The translations under genes were made by a program, and so were the position numbers. Below the pieces are notes generated by a model. That model made no database searches, had not been told where the DNA came from, and was given only the letters and a program-made list of their open reading frames with translations. A stretch of DNA of 30,006 bases from Cloacimonetes bacterium UBA5284 (GTDB lineage: Bacteria > Cloacimonadota > Cloacimonadia > Cloacimonadales > Cloacimonadaceae): positions 1 to 30,006 of the forward strand of contig DHSO01000031.1 of assembly GCA_002410505.1 (NCBI GenBank), read 5' to 3'. Positions 18,501-27,118 of the stretch are shown in pieces (the stretch's first letter is position 1; each line of letters starts with the position of its first letter).

Positions 18501-19103
18501 TTATTCTTGAATATCCAAAATTCGTTTCAGGGTGGGCATCATTTCGCGGATTGCCAAAGCCCTGTGTGAGATTCTGTTCTTTTCTTCATCGCCCATTTCT
18601 GCGTAGGTACACCTTCTGCCTTCCACCTCGAATATGCTGTCGTAACCAAAGCCCATATCCCCTCTCTCATAAAGGCTTATCCGGCCTTTCACCACACCGG
18701 TAACCACAGAAATTAATCCAGTGGCATCGCCCAAAACCAGCGCAGTCTCAAATCTGGCATCCCGCCCGTTTATCCCCTCCATCTGTAGCAAGATCTTACG
18801 GCGATTATCCTGATAGGAGCAGTTTTCTCCGGCCCAACGGGCAGAATACACTCCCGGATCGCCGTTGAGAGCGTCGATGAAAAGTCCGGTATCATCCGCG
18901 ATGCAGAGCATTCCGGTGCGTTTAGCCCCTTCCATAGCCTTTTTGATGGCGTTACGATGAATCGTATCGGCATCTTCTACTGTCTCCGGAATTTCGGGAA
19001 AATCCAGCAGACTGTGCAGGATGATGTTGAATGGGGATAATATCTCCCTGAATTCCTGCACCTTATCCGGATTGCGGGATGACAGCAACAGAGGGATGTT
19101 CAT
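18501..19103 (-). CDS. rdgB: RdgB/HAM1 family dITP/XTP pyrophosphatase
   Basis: This 200-residue enzyme is at the family length. It hydrolyses non-canonical purine triphosphates (dITP, XTP, ITP) to monophosphates, keeping deaminated bases out of DNA and RNA. Family motifs are all present: SSRNPDKVQEFREIL near the N-terminus, the metal/phosphate segment ADDTGLFIDALNGDPGVYSARWAG, GFGYDSIFEVEG, and the C-terminal KNRISHRALA. Its ATG immediately follows the stop of the DUF1232 gene (TAG then ATG, no gap), so translation is probably coupled. The first gene of the operon has a promoter candidate at 19644-19674. Confidence 0.95.
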   Translation of the reverse strand: MNIPLLLSSRNPDKVQEFREILSPFNIILHSLLDFPEIPETVEDADTIHRNAIKKAMEGAKRTGMLCIADDTGLFIDALNGDPGVYSARWAGENCSYQDNRRKILLQMEGINGRDARFETALVLGDATGLISVVTGVVKGRISLYERGDMGFGYDSIFEVEGRRCTYAEMGDEEKNRISHRALAIREMMPTLKRILDIQE

Positions 19104-19625
19104 CTAAATCTTTCTCAGCCAGGATCTGATGCGACTGATCAGGTTCTTGTCCAAAAACTTCTCCGCTGCGGCTGTGATGTTTTGCATCTGATGCAATACG
19201 TCGCCTTCACCGCTCCAATTGTCTTTCAAAACCTTCTCGTCGATCTCATTGAGTATGAGGTTCAAACCCAATACCGCCAGCACGAGATCGTCCACATAGC
19301 CAATCACCGGGATAAAATCCGGAATAATGTCCAGAGGCATCACCAGATAAGCTATGATGCCGCTTACAAAGAGTTTGTGCTTTGTCGATACTCTTTTATC
19401 CACTGCCAGACGACACACCAGAATGAAGAAATCCGGCAACATGAACAGATATTCTCCCAGTTTCCCACCCAATTTTCCGGTTTTTTCATTCGTCCAGCTT
19501 TTGGCTTTTTTTCGTAAATTTTCGTAGAACTTCATCTTGACAGGATCCTCATCCAAGATCCGATCGTTAATGTTATTCTGTTCTTCCACAGGGATTTCAC
19601 GAGTTTTCAATACTTCGTCTGTCAT
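19104..19625 (-). CDS. DUF1232 (YkvA-like) small membrane protein
   Basis: This 173-residue protein has a central DUF1232 core, about residues 65-125. LPDFFILVCRLAVDKRVS is followed by the family signature with a Tyr-Leu-x-x-Pro-x-D-x-x-P-D turn (YLVMPLDIIPDFIPVIGYVDD) and a second hydrophobic helix. N- and C-terminal tails are charged. The function of the domain is unknown; it is short, probably membrane-associated, and widespread. I chose the ATG at 19625 because a GGAGG site lies 5-6 bases before it; an in-frame GTG at 19637 would overlap that site. It is the first gene of the operon with rdgB and manB, and nothing in it suggests a shared pathway. Confidence 0.85.
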   Translation of the reverse strand: MTDEVLKTREIPVEEQNNINDRILDEDPVKMKFYENLRKKAKSWTNEKTGKLGGKLGEYLFMLPDFFILVCRLAVDKRVSTKHKLFVSGIIAYLVMPLDIIPDFIPVIGYVDDLVLAVLGLNLILNEIDEKVLKDNWSGEGDVLHQMQNITAAAEKFLDKNLISRIRSWLRKI

Positions 19626-19946
19626 AAGTACCTCCACATAGATATAATAATCATGATCAGGGGATATAAGTCAAGTAGATTCTTCAAGAGTCACAGATAA
19701 ACACACTGAAGAAAGAGCTTATCATGATTACTGAACATGTGCTATCCGGTACCGGGGTTGTTACGCTACGGAGCATCCGGGGAATTCAACCATGGCTCAA
19801 TTGTGATCGAATTTCCCAATAGCTTATAGCTCTCTCTCGGGGTGCCTGCCAAAAAGCAATTGACAGTAATCTCGACTTTCATAAAGTGGTATTTGCTTGA
19901 AATATATGTATTTTAGGCAAAATACGACATCAAGAAGGTAAACAAA
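19626..19946. other. Divergent regulatory region between the DUF1232 operon and valS
   Basis: About 320 bases hold the minus-strand promoter described separately and, for valS, a TTGACA at 19860-19865 without a good -10 at normal spacing. An imperfect inverted repeat (GTATTTGC near 19889-19896 with GCAAAATAC near 19917-19925) sits just before the valS ribosome site. I see no T-box antiterminator features and no gene. Confidence 0.45.
19644..19674 (-). promoter_or_regulatory. Candidate promoter of the DUF1232-rdgB-manB operon
   Basis: On the minus strand TTGACT (19674-19669) is followed by TATTAT (19649-19644) with a 19-base spacer, slightly long; an overlapping ATTATT gives 17. It lies just upstream of the GGAGG site. 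Confidence is limited by the spacing. Confidence 0.4.
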
Positions 19947-22589
19947 ATGGAAATCAGCAAAACCTACTCTCCGCAAGACATCGAGAAGAAATGGTACAAG
20001 CTTTGGGAAGAGAGCGGATACTTCGCGCCCCGGGGTGAGAACAAAGCCTTTACTGTCCTAATCCCGCCGCCCAATGTTACCGGAATCTTGCACATGGGTC
20101 ATGTACTCAACAACACTCTTCAGGATGTCGTAGTCCGTTATCACAGAATGAATGGCGAACCCACACTGTGGCTGCCGGGAGTGGATCACGCCGGCATTGC
20201 TACCCAAAACGTGGTGGAAAAGCAACTGGCAAAAGAAGGCACAAACCGCCATCAAATCGGCCGGGAAGCCTTGCTGGAAAGAATCTGGCGCTGGAAGGAA
20301 GAAAAAGGCGGCATCATCATCGACCAATTGAAGCTGCTGGGCGCATCCTGCGATTGGAAGCGTCAGCGTTTCACCATGGATGAGATGCTTTCCCGCGCAG
20401 TGAAAGAAGTGTTTGTGAGCCTCTACAATGATGGTCTGATCTATAAAGGTAAATACATCATCAACTGGTGCCCTCGCTGCGTAACCGCCCTGGCCAACGA
20501 CGAAGTGGAACACAGCGATGAAGAAGGCAAGCTGTGGCATATCCGCTACCCTTATGCCGATGGCTCGGGATACGTAACAATTGCCACCACCCGCCCGGAA
20601 ACAATGCTGGGCGATGTCGCCGTGGCAGTCAATCCCGCGGACGCCCGCTACCAGGATATGGTAGGCAAAGAGCTGCTCCTGCCGCTCACCAACCGTCGTA
20701 TCCCCATCATCGCCGATGATTATGTGGATAAAGAATTTGGTACCGGCTGTGTGAAGGTGACTCCCGCGCATGATCCCAACGACTTTGAGATCGGCAGACG
20801 TCACGATTTAGAGCAGCTATTAGTGATGGATGAACATGGCATCATGAACGAAGCTGCCGGCGCCGCTTTTACAGGGATGGATCGCTATGCATGCCGTGAG
20901 AAGGTATTGGAACTGCTTAGCGCGGAAGGTCTATTGGAGAAGATGGAGAAACACGAACACGCGGTGGGGCACTGCTACCGTTGCGACACAGTTATCGAAC
21001 CTTATCTGTCGGATCAATGGTTTGTGAAGATGGAACCGCTGGCGCGTGAGGCTATCGCGGTGGTGGAAAGAGGTGAAGTGCGCTTCCAGCCCGAACGCTG
21101 GACCAAGGTGTATATGCACTGGATGAATAATATCCGGGATTGGTGCATCTCCCGTCAGATCTGGTGGGGACACCGCATTCCCGCCTATTACTGTGAAAAC
21201 TGTGGTGAGATGGTGGTTGCAAAAGACGCTCCCAATACATGCCCCAAGTGTAAGTCCACCAAGTTCCGCCAGGATGAAGACGTGTTGGACACCTGGTTTT
21301 CCAGTTGGCTCTGGCCCTTCTCCACTATGGGCTGGCCGGATGAGACTGCAGATCTGAAACGCTTTCTGCCCACCAATGTGCTGATTACCGCTCCTGAAAT
21401 CATCTATCTGTGGGTGGCGCGGATGATCATGAGTACCCTGCACTTCAAGAAAGTGATCCCCTTCGATACAGTGCTGTTAAACGCTACTGTGAGAGACGAT
21501 ATCGGCAGGAAAATGAGTAAATCCCTGGGGAATTCACCGAATCCCATCGATATCATAGAACATGTGGGAGCAGATGCCTTGCGCTTTTCCATGATCTTCA
21601 ATACCCCCAAAGGTGCCGATGTAGCCTATAGCGACGCTATTCTGGAAGGGGGACGCAATTTCGCCAATAAGATCTGGAATGCCTACCGCTTTATCATGAT
21701 GAATATCGAAACCATCGAAGGCCTGCCCGCTGCTTCAGAATTGGAACCGGAGCTGGCAGATCGCTGGATCATCTCCCGTTTGAATGAAGTGAGCCGCGAA
21801 ACCCGCGAGCATTACGAAAATCTGCGCTTGAACGATGCCGCGCAGTGCATCTTCCAATTCCTTTGGGACGAATTCTGCAGTTGGTACATCGAGCTGAGCA
21901 AGGATCGTCTCAAAGAAGAGGCCCCGATGCCCACGAAGCTTACGGCCAAATACGTGCTGTTGAATGTGATGCAAGCCGGGATGAGATTGCTGCACCCCAT
22001 CATGCCCTTCATCAGTGAAGAGATCTGGCAATCCATCAAAGGCCATTTCCCGATGCAGGAAGAAGCATTGATCGTTGCGCAATTCCCCATTCCTGATGAT
22101 TCGCTGATTGACTCCGCCATCAATGACAATATGAAACTGATGCAGGAAAGCATTACCGCAATCCGTAACCTGCGCAAGCAGTTGAAGCTCAGCCCGGCAA
22201 CCGGTGTGAAGATCGTTGTGCGTACCGCGGATAGCGCTCAGGATAGCTTATTCCGGGACTACGCCGGCTATTTTAACCGCCTGGCAAAGGTGGATGAGAT
22301 TGTATCCGGCATTCAGGCGGAAAAGCCAAAGCCCGCTGTGAGCGCAGTGGTGCGCAATCTGGAGATATTCATCCCGCTGGCAGGATTGATCGACCCTGAA
22401 CTGGAAAAAGAACGGCTAACGAAGCAACTGGATAAACTGCTGAAAGAGCTGGATGGTATCAATCGCAAGCTGGCTAATCCAAACTTTATCAACAACGCGA
22501 AAGCTGAAGTAGTGGAAAAAGAAAAAGAAAAACACCTTGAAGTGCAGACCAAGGTGGAGCTGATAAAAGCTCAAATTGCCGATCTATAG
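19947..22589 (+). CDS. valS: Valyl-tRNA synthetase
   Basis: This 880-residue class I synthetase charges tRNA-Val. The first signature, PPPNVTGILHMGH, places HMGH at residues 49-52. The second, GRKMSKSLGN, places KMSKS at 522-526. Between them lies the CP1 editing domain (TTRPETMLGDVAVAVNP) that removes mischarged threonine. Cysteine pairs (HCYRCD, YYCENCGE and TCPKCKS) probably bind zinc. DWCISRQIWWGHRIPAYYC and DVLDTWFSSWLWPF are typical of ValRS rather than IleRS. The C-terminus (about 810-880) is a charged coiled-coil arm, as expected. Length and domains are complete. The ATG follows an AAGAAGG-type site. A terminator follows at 22637, so valS appears monocistronic and separate from the tRNA-Ala gene. 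Confidence 0.98.
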   Translation: MEISKTYSPQDIEKKWYKLWEESGYFAPRGENKAFTVLIPPPNVTGILHMGHVLNNTLQDVVVRYHRMNGEPTLWLPGVDHAGIATQNVVEKQLAKEGTNRHQIGREALLERIWRWKEEKGGIIIDQLKLLGASCDWKRQRFTMDEMLSRAVKEVFVSLYNDGLIYKGKYIINWCPRCVTALANDEVEHSDEEGKLWHIRYPYADGSGYVTIATTRPETMLGDVAVAVNPADARYQDMVGKELLLPLTNRRIPIIADDYVDKEFGTGCVKVTPAHDPNDFEIGRRHDLEQLLVMDEHGIMNEAAGAAFTGMDRYACREKVLELLSAEGLLEKMEKHEHAVGHCYRCDTVIEPYLSDQWFVKMEPLAREAIAVVERGEVRFQPERWTKVYMHWMNNIRDWCISRQIWWGHRIPAYYCENCGEMVVAKDAPNTCPKCKSTKFRQDEDVLDTWFSSWLWPFSTMGWPDETADLKRFLPTNVLITAPEIIYLWVARMIMSTLHFKKVIPFDTVLLNATVRDDIGRKMSKSLGNSPNPIDIIEHVGADALRFSMIFNTPKGADVAYSDAILEGGRNFANKIWNAYRFIMMNIETIEGLPAASELEPELADRWIISRLNEVSRETREHYENLRLNDAAQCIFQFLWDEFCSWYIELSKDRLKEEAPMPTKLTAKYVLLNVMQAGMRLLHPIMPFISEEIWQSIKGHFPMQEEALIVAQFPIPDDSLIDSAINDNMKLMQESITAIRNLRKQLKLSPATGVKIVVRTADSAQDSLFRDYAGYFNRLAKVDEIVSGIQAEKPKPAVSAVVRNLEIFIPLAGLIDPELEKERLTKQLDKLLKELDGINRKLANPNFINNAKAEVVEKEKEKHLEVQTKVELIKAQIADL

Positions 22590-22636
22590 AGGACTCTGAA
22601 GAGACAATCAAGCTTCAGCGTGAAAACATAAAATCT

Positions 22637-22664
22637 AAGGGCGGTCTTGAGATCGCCCTTTTTT
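22637..22664 (+). terminator. Rho-independent terminator of valS
   Basis: AAGGGCGGTC (22637-22646) pairs with GATCGCCCTT (22651-22660) around a tetraloop, with one G-T pair, followed by T's to 22664. It begins 48 bases after the valS stop. Confidence 0.9.
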
Positions 22665-22734
22665 GGCTCCGTATGCCAAAACTCAGATTTATATTGACAA
22701 AAAAAGCGTTCACGAGGAGTTAAGCTTTGTGCGT

Positions 22735-22810
22735 GGGGCTATAGCTCAGTTGGTAGAGCGAATGGTTCGCAATCATTAGGCCAGGGGTTCGAATCCCCTT
22801 AGCTCCACCA
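22735..22810 (+). tRNA. tRNA-Ala (anticodon CGC)
   Basis: A complete 76-base cloverleaf: acceptor GGGGCTA with TAGCTCC, D-arm stem GCTC/GAGC, anticodon stem AATGG/TCATT with loop TTCGCAA (anticodon CGC, reading GCG), variable loop AGGCC, T-arm AGGGG-TTCGAAT-CCCCT, and an encoded CCA end. The third acceptor pair is G3-U70, the main alanine identity element, which agrees with the anticodon. A TTGACA lies at 22694-22699 with a poor -10 near 22720. A terminator follows 15 bases after the CCA, so the tRNA is a single-gene unit. Confidence 0.97.
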
Positions 22811-22824
22811 AGTTTTTCAACAAG

Positions 22825-22850
22825 ACCCGGTTTTACACCGGGTTTTTCTT
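22825..22850 (+). terminator. Rho-independent terminator of tRNA-Ala
   Basis: ACCCGG (22825-22830) pairs with CCGGGT (22838-22843) around a 7-base loop, followed by TTTTCTT. It lies directly after the tRNA. Confidence 0.85.
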
Positions 22851-23056
22851 TATTCGCGGTGGGCAGCATATAGATGCCTAATTGTCTGTAAGGCAAACGA
22901 AATATAAGTCGCAATAGCGAATTGTCTATATTCTTCCACACATCGGCCGGTCAGCCAGCAAATAAAGTAGTAATCGAACCTTGACAGTCTCTCTGTATTC
23001 TCAAGATTGTGCCAAAATGTTCAGTATAACCAAAAATAATTACATAAAGAGGTCTC

Positions 23057-24727
23057 ATGAAAAAGCTATTATGTTTAGTCCTGATTCTATCCGCTCTTGC
23101 TATAGGCGCAAAGACCGTAAGTGAACCCAGAGCAAGGACTTTGGCACAGTCCATTCTGAGTGCGCAAAACATCTCCCTGCAGATCGACAAATGTGAAGTG
23201 ATCAGGCAAGAACAAGGTGATCTCGCCTATATCTATGGTCTCAAACCCCAAGGTTATATTGTAATCTCTGCTCGTGAAAGCCTTCCTCCGCTGATGGCAT
23301 ATTCTTTGGATTCAGATTTTGGCTTCTCCGAGAAAGACAATCCTCTGCGCGACATTCTGCAAGCCGACCTCAACCGGCGCTTGATCATGGAAGATTCATC
23401 CCGGGCAGAATCCTGGCTTCAAATGGAGAATAACCCCGGCGCAATGCTACTTAACAATGACTATTTGCTGTCCACATTATGGAACCAGACCGCCCCTTGG
23501 AATGCCATGTGCCCGTTGGATCCCCTTTCAAACAGCCGCAGCGTGGCGGGATGTCCCGCCGTCGCCATGAGCCAGATCCTGAACTTTTTCCAGAGTTTGA
23601 ACGGCACACGCTTCAGCGATAATGACGATTATTATCACTCCTTTTCCGGACGTAACTATACAATAGACGACGACTGTGTAGAGTTAGATTTCCCCTCTTT
23701 TCCTGAATTGAACGAGATGTTGGACGAGGTGCAGATGGCGTTCAATTATGATCAGTCTCTTAGCTCTGAACTCCAGGCAGCCCTGGTTTTTGCCTGTGGA
23801 ACGGCTTGCAAGCAGATCTATTCATCTCAGGTATCCGGCACTCTATCCGTGAATCAGGCACATGCCGCGTTCCGGCGTTTCGGCTTTGCTGATGCCACAC
23901 TTTTGGGGCCTGATCATCCGCAATTATACTCCAGCATGATCCAGAATCTGAATGATGGAATGCCCCTGCTGCTGGCGATGGTCACTCCCGCCGAAGACGC
24001 CGGGCACAATGTGGTAGTGGATGGCTTTAGTGACGGTATGTATCATCTCAATTTCGGCTGGGGCGGACAGTATAACGGATGGTATTCACTACCGGAAGAA
24101 GTGCCCTACAATCTCACTGTCGTAGAGGGTGCAGTGTTGAATTTGCAGCCCACAATCACTGTGCTCAGCCTGCCCAATGCCCTTCAGATCGAAGCCGGGG
24201 GAAGCCAGACCTTTGAGGTGGCAAGCCTTTGTGCACAACCCTTGCAATTGATGGATTTTCTGGTAGGAGATGCTTTGAACCCCGATGAATGGCAGATAAA
24301 CCCTGCTCCCGGAGAGGCTACGATTAATGCCTTCGGTATAATGTATTTTAGCATTACTAACCTTGTCCCGACCCGCGACATCATCGAAAGCAGCATACGC
24401 ATGGTCTTCGATAATGCCTGGCTGGAAATTCCCCTCAGCTTCTCCAGCAGCTCTACTGCCGAGGATCCTCAGCTTGTCCCCGCTAGCGTTCACGTCCACG
24501 CCAGCCCCAATCCCTTCTCCGAAAGCTGTGAATTCAGCATATCCGGGGCAAAGACGGCTCCCCGCGAATTGCGCATCTACAATCTGAAAGGACAATTGCT
24601 CCGTCAATCCCGGCAAAACACTTGGGACGGACGGGATGATGCAGGAAAGCTCTGCCCCACCGGATTGTATTTCTACCGAATTCTGGGAGAAGACTACTCT
24701 GCAAGCGGCAAACTGATCAAGCGATAA
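23057..24727 (+). CDS. Secreted C10 (streptopain-like) cysteine protease with C-terminal sorting domain
   Basis: This is a 556-residue exported protease. The signal peptide (to about A18) is followed by a Spi/streptopain-type propeptide (about 20-130; GYIVISARESLPPLMAYS is typical). The C10 catalytic domain runs from about 140 to 365: nucleophile C166 in VAGCPAVAMSQILNFF, catalytic H317 in GHNVVVDGF, and the C-terminal NFGWGGQYNGWY segment. The Cys and His needed for activity are present. A linking beta region follows, and residues about 475-556 form a FlgD-like Ig sorting domain (SPNPFSESCEFSISG, LRIYNLKGQLL, CPTGLYFYRI, ending GKLIKR), as seen on type IX-secreted cargo. It is probably released or surface-attached and digests extracellular protein. 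The ATG follows AAAGAGG. TTGACA at 22981 is the best -35 candidate, but its -10 is weak. Confidence 0.92.
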   Translation: MKKLLCLVLILSALAIGAKTVSEPRARTLAQSILSAQNISLQIDKCEVIRQEQGDLAYIYGLKPQGYIVISARESLPPLMAYSLDSDFGFSEKDNPLRDILQADLNRRLIMEDSSRAESWLQMENNPGAMLLNNDYLLSTLWNQTAPWNAMCPLDPLSNSRSVAGCPAVAMSQILNFFQSLNGTRFSDNDDYYHSFSGRNYTIDDDCVELDFPSFPELNEMLDEVQMAFNYDQSLSSELQAALVFACGTACKQIYSSQVSGTLSVNQAHAAFRRFGFADATLLGPDHPQLYSSMIQNLNDGMPLLLAMVTPAEDAGHNVVVDGFSDGMYHLNFGWGGQYNGWYSLPEEVPYNLTVVEGAVLNLQPTITVLSLPNALQIEAGGSQTFEVASLCAQPLQLMDFLVGDALNPDEWQINPAPGEATINAFGIMYFSITNLVPTRDIIESSIRMVFDNAWLEIPLSFSSSSTAEDPQLVPASVHVHASPNPFSESCEFSISGAKTAPRELRIYNLKGQLLRQSRQNTWDGRDDAGKLCPTGLYFYRILGEDYSASGKLIKR

Positions 24728-24927
24728 CAATTCATATCCCGACAAGCTTGAGCCTTGAACCTTTATGAATACGCATCTGCGTGAGAGGAACTGCAGATAT
24801 AGTCCGGGTATCCCAATATGGATTTCATTGCAGATTAGATTTTTTGCTTGACAAGATTAGTCGTGCTTACACAGTAGCTTCGCATTGCTTATATGGCAAG
24901 ACACAAATTATAAAGAGGAGTAACGCT

Positions 24928-25653
24928 ATGATCGGAGAGAGAATACGTTCTTTACGCTTAGTACTAAAGAAAAAGCAGCTGGATATTGCCAGAGATCTAA
25001 AATTGAATCCCTCCGCCATCTCTCAGATGGAGAGTGGCAAGATCAAGCCTTCTCTGGAGAATATGCAACAATTGTGGCGGCTATATGGCGTAGATTTACA
25101 CTGGTTGCTCACCGGCTGTGGGGCCATGTTTGCCGACAACAAGCAGAGCATAGCGGAGAGCAGAAACAAAGGCTGGGAAACCTTGCAGCAGATGCTGAAC
25201 AAAAGCTTGGAAGAGATAGCCAAAGCCAAGGTAGATTTGGTAGATGCCGAAGTGATAGACATCCCCGTTCAGGGCGAGATCGCCGCGGGTCCACCCGTGG
25301 ATAGCAACCTTCCCCATGCCGATACCGTATCCATTCGCAGAGGGCAGATCAAAGGATCTCCCGGCAGTTTTATCAGTCTGAGAGTGAACGGTCACAGCAT
25401 GGAACCTTCGCTGCATCACGACGATATAGTGGTAATTCATCAGTGTAACGACTGGGATAAGCTTTCCGGCAAGATCTGCGCGGTACGCATCGATGGAGCC
25501 ATCACCCTGAAGATGATGACCATGGATCACAAGACCAGCACGGTTGTACTGTTGCCCATCAACGAAGAGTACAATCCCATCCTGATCAAGCCTGATGAGC
25601 ACAACGACCTCACTTTAATCGGCAACGTGGCGTCCTTATATCGAAGATTCTGA
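24928..25653 (+). CDS. XRE-family repressor with S24 (LexA/CI-like) autoprotease domain
   Basis: This 241-residue regulator has two parts. Residues about 1-65 are a Cro/CI-type helix-turn-helix (IGERIRSLRLVLKKKQLDIA, then NPSAISQMESGKIKPS). After a coiled linker comes the S24 latent protease domain. Its cleavage site is A120-G121 in IPVQGEIAAGPP, the nucleophile is S157 in VNGHSMEPSL, and the general base is K195 in GAITLKMM. All parts needed for RecA-stimulated self-cleavage, as in CI and LexA, are intact. I chose the ATG at 24928, with AGAGGAG upstream and a normal HTH N-terminus; a frame extension to 24781 has no family match. No phage genes lie nearby, so it may be a host stress or SOS-linked regulator or a prophage remnant. 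Its operators are unknown; TTGACA at 24848 is a possible -35. Confidence 0.88.
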   Translation: MIGERIRSLRLVLKKKQLDIARDLKLNPSAISQMESGKIKPSLENMQQLWRLYGVDLHWLLTGCGAMFADNKQSIAESRNKGWETLQQMLNKSLEEIAKAKVDLVDAEVIDIPVQGEIAAGPPVDSNLPHADTVSIRRGQIKGSPGSFISLRVNGHSMEPSLHHDDIVVIHQCNDWDKLSGKICAVRIDGAITLKMMTMDHKTSTVVLLPINEEYNPILIKPDEHNDLTLIGNVASLYRRF

Positions 25654-25687
25654 TAAATATTCTTTTGATCCAGAAATACCTTGCGCC

Positions 25688-26335
25688 TCAACCCGGATAA
25701 AAGTGATCGCTGTAGCCGCTTAGATCTATAATCTGATCGGCAAAACCCACAGCAAAATCTTCGTCGATACTTGCGATCAACATGGGATACACTGTGCGCA
25801 GTTGCGTGAGCACGCTCAGCAGCACCGCGCGTTCGTTTTTATTCAGCATATAATAGGGATCGTCCAGTAAAAGCACTTTGGGCTCGATCAGCAAAGTCCT
25901 CACATAGCTAAGCAATTTCAGCTCCCCCGCCCGATAGCGAACCGGGCGCGCAGATAGGTCCAGATCCAGCCTGAAGCTTTGCATCATAGCAGCGATCTTC
26001 CCATCCATTTCATCCTCATCCAGATCGGGATGCAACCATCTCAGCGGCAACATCAGGTTTTCCTTCAGGGAAAGATTGGAGAGCATGATGCCTTCATCGA
26101 AGACATAGCCAAAGCTCTGTATTTGAGGGCCTTTCAGCAGGAAATCCATCAGAGGCAGTTCATCGATCAATATCTGCCCCTCCCATATCTCATCCAGACC
26201 GACCATCGCGTTCAATATGGCGCGGGAGAGGTTTTCGCTGGGATCGTAGATCAAGACTGTATGATCCAGCTCCAGCTTCAGATCAAGCTCACGCAGGCCC
26301 TCTTTACTGCTCAGTCTTTGAAATTCTACCTTCAT
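25688..26335 (-). CDS. MlaF-like ABC ATPase homologue with degenerate catalytic motifs
   Basis: This 215-residue protein keeps the length and motif order of an ABC nucleotide-binding domain, but the active-site residues are lost. The Walker A position reads LIYDPSENLSRAIL (29-41) instead of GxxGxGKST, with no Lys. The Q-loop is VFDEG (D80 instead of Gln). The signature position is YRAGELK (124-130) instead of LSGGQ. Walker B is VLLLDDP, with Asp149 where the catalytic Glu belongs. The switch His is I180 in ASIDED. I chose the ATG at 26335 because it overlaps the permease stop as ATGA and begins the domain; the frame extends upstream, but that part only shadows the permease gene. The coupling implies it partners the MlaE-like permease. 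It probably cannot hydrolyse ATP as a homodimer. It might pair with an active ATPase encoded elsewhere or act structurally. Confidence 0.75.
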   Translation of the reverse strand: MKVEFQRLSSKEGLRELDLKLELDHTVLIYDPSENLSRAILNAMVGLDEIWEGQILIDELPLMDFLLKGPQIQSFGYVFDEGIMLSNLSLKENLMLPLRWLHPDLDEDEMDGKIAAMMQSFRLDLDLSARPVRYRAGELKLLSYVRTLLIEPKVLLLDDPYYMLNKNERAVLLSVLTQLRTVYPMLIASIDEDFAVGFADQIIDLSGYSDHFYPG

Positions 26336-27108
26336 CTGAATATCCAGAATAGCCATGTGATCAGCATATCGCTGAGGATAACAGCAAAAATGGAGGTAAC
26401 TACCGCGCGAATTGTGCGTTGTGGTACTTCGGTACTGGCATGTCCCACACTCATTCCTTGATAAGTAGATACGGTGGATATGATCAGCCCAAACACGATG
26501 GACTTGATGAGGCTTGAAAAGATATGGGAGAGCTTGAGCACCGAGAGGAATTCGCTCATAAAGGCTTGAAATTCCAGATGACTGAACATTCTGGAGAACA
26601 ACCATCCGCCCAAAACCGCCACAAAATTGAAGTAGAGCACCAGGATAACCATCGCCACCACCACTCCGATGATACGGGACAACACCAGATATGATATCGG
26701 CGATATACCAAAAGATTCGATAAGATCTATCTCCCTGCGCACTCGCATGTTGCCCAACTCCGTAGAAATCGCCGTACCGCTGCGTGCCACCACCACCAAG
26801 GCGGTAAGGATGCCGGATAGCTCATTAACCACAACCGTTACCAGGACGATGTGCACCCATATGCCCTGACCAAATCCGGATAAGAGATTTGTGCCCTGCA
26901 AGATCACCAGCCCACCGATGGCCAGGGCCAGAAAGCTGATGAGAGGTAAGGCTTCGTATCCTGTAAATAGTATTTGCCTCAACATCACCATGGAGCTTAC
27001 ATGGCGATTGGAAGGAATGTGGAAAACCTCTCTTAAGGTAAGCGCAGCAAACAAAAAAAAGCCCATCGCGGACTTTTTTTCGCGTTTAATAATGTGATCC
27101 ACTGTCAA
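26332..27108 (-). CDS. MlaE/YrbE-family ABC transporter permease
   Basis: This protein of up to 258 residues has about five or six hydrophobic segments and the MlaE (DUF140) pattern. LRQILFTGYEALPLISFLAL leads into the first membrane helix, ARSGTAISTELGNM precedes the coupling region REIDLIESFGISPISYLV, which contacts the ATPase in known complexes, and YQGMSVGHASTEVPQRTIRAVV lies near the end. MlaE proteins form the inner-membrane core of phospholipid transport between the two membranes, usually with MlaF (ATPase) and MlaD (MCE). No MCE gene is present here. The start is uncertain: TTG 27108, GTG 27102 and ATG 27066 are in frame and none has a clear ribosome site. The family N-terminus suggests some residues before the ATG are real. 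Translation is probably coupled to the gene ending at 27119, and its stop overlaps the ATPase-like start. Confidence 0.88.
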   Translation of the reverse strand: MTVDHIIKREKKSAMGFFLFAALTLREVFHIPSNRHVSSMVMLRQILFTGYEALPLISFLALAIGGLVILQGTNLLSGFGQGIWVHIVLVTVVVNELSGILTALVVVARSGTAISTELGNMRVRREIDLIESFGISPISYLVLSRIIGVVVAMVILVLYFNFVAVLGGWLFSRMFSHLEFQAFMSEFLSVLKLSHIFSSLIKSIVFGLIISTVSTYQGMSVGHASTEVPQRTIRAVVTSIFAVILSDMLITWLFWIFR

Positions 27109-27118
27109 CTAAATTGCG

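Noticed and set aside
19638..19946. T-box or other riboswitch before valS
   Set aside because: I found no T-box antiterminator signature, no specifier stem and no terminator between the presumed promoter and the start.
22720..22941. Minus-strand 73-codon frame containing an IRTPGL...LYQLSYSP segment
   Set aside because: It is the antisense translation of the tRNA-Ala gene, a known source of spurious annotated proteins.
24781..24927. Upstream extension of the S24 repressor to 24781
   Set aside because: The added residues match no HTH regulator, and the ATG at 24928 has a strong ribosome site and a typical N-terminus.
26336..26605. Longer N-terminus for the MlaF-like protein (start at 26605)
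   Set aside because: These 90 codons lie entirely inside the permease gene, have no family match, and the ATGA overlap start at 26335 begins exactly at the ABC-like domain.
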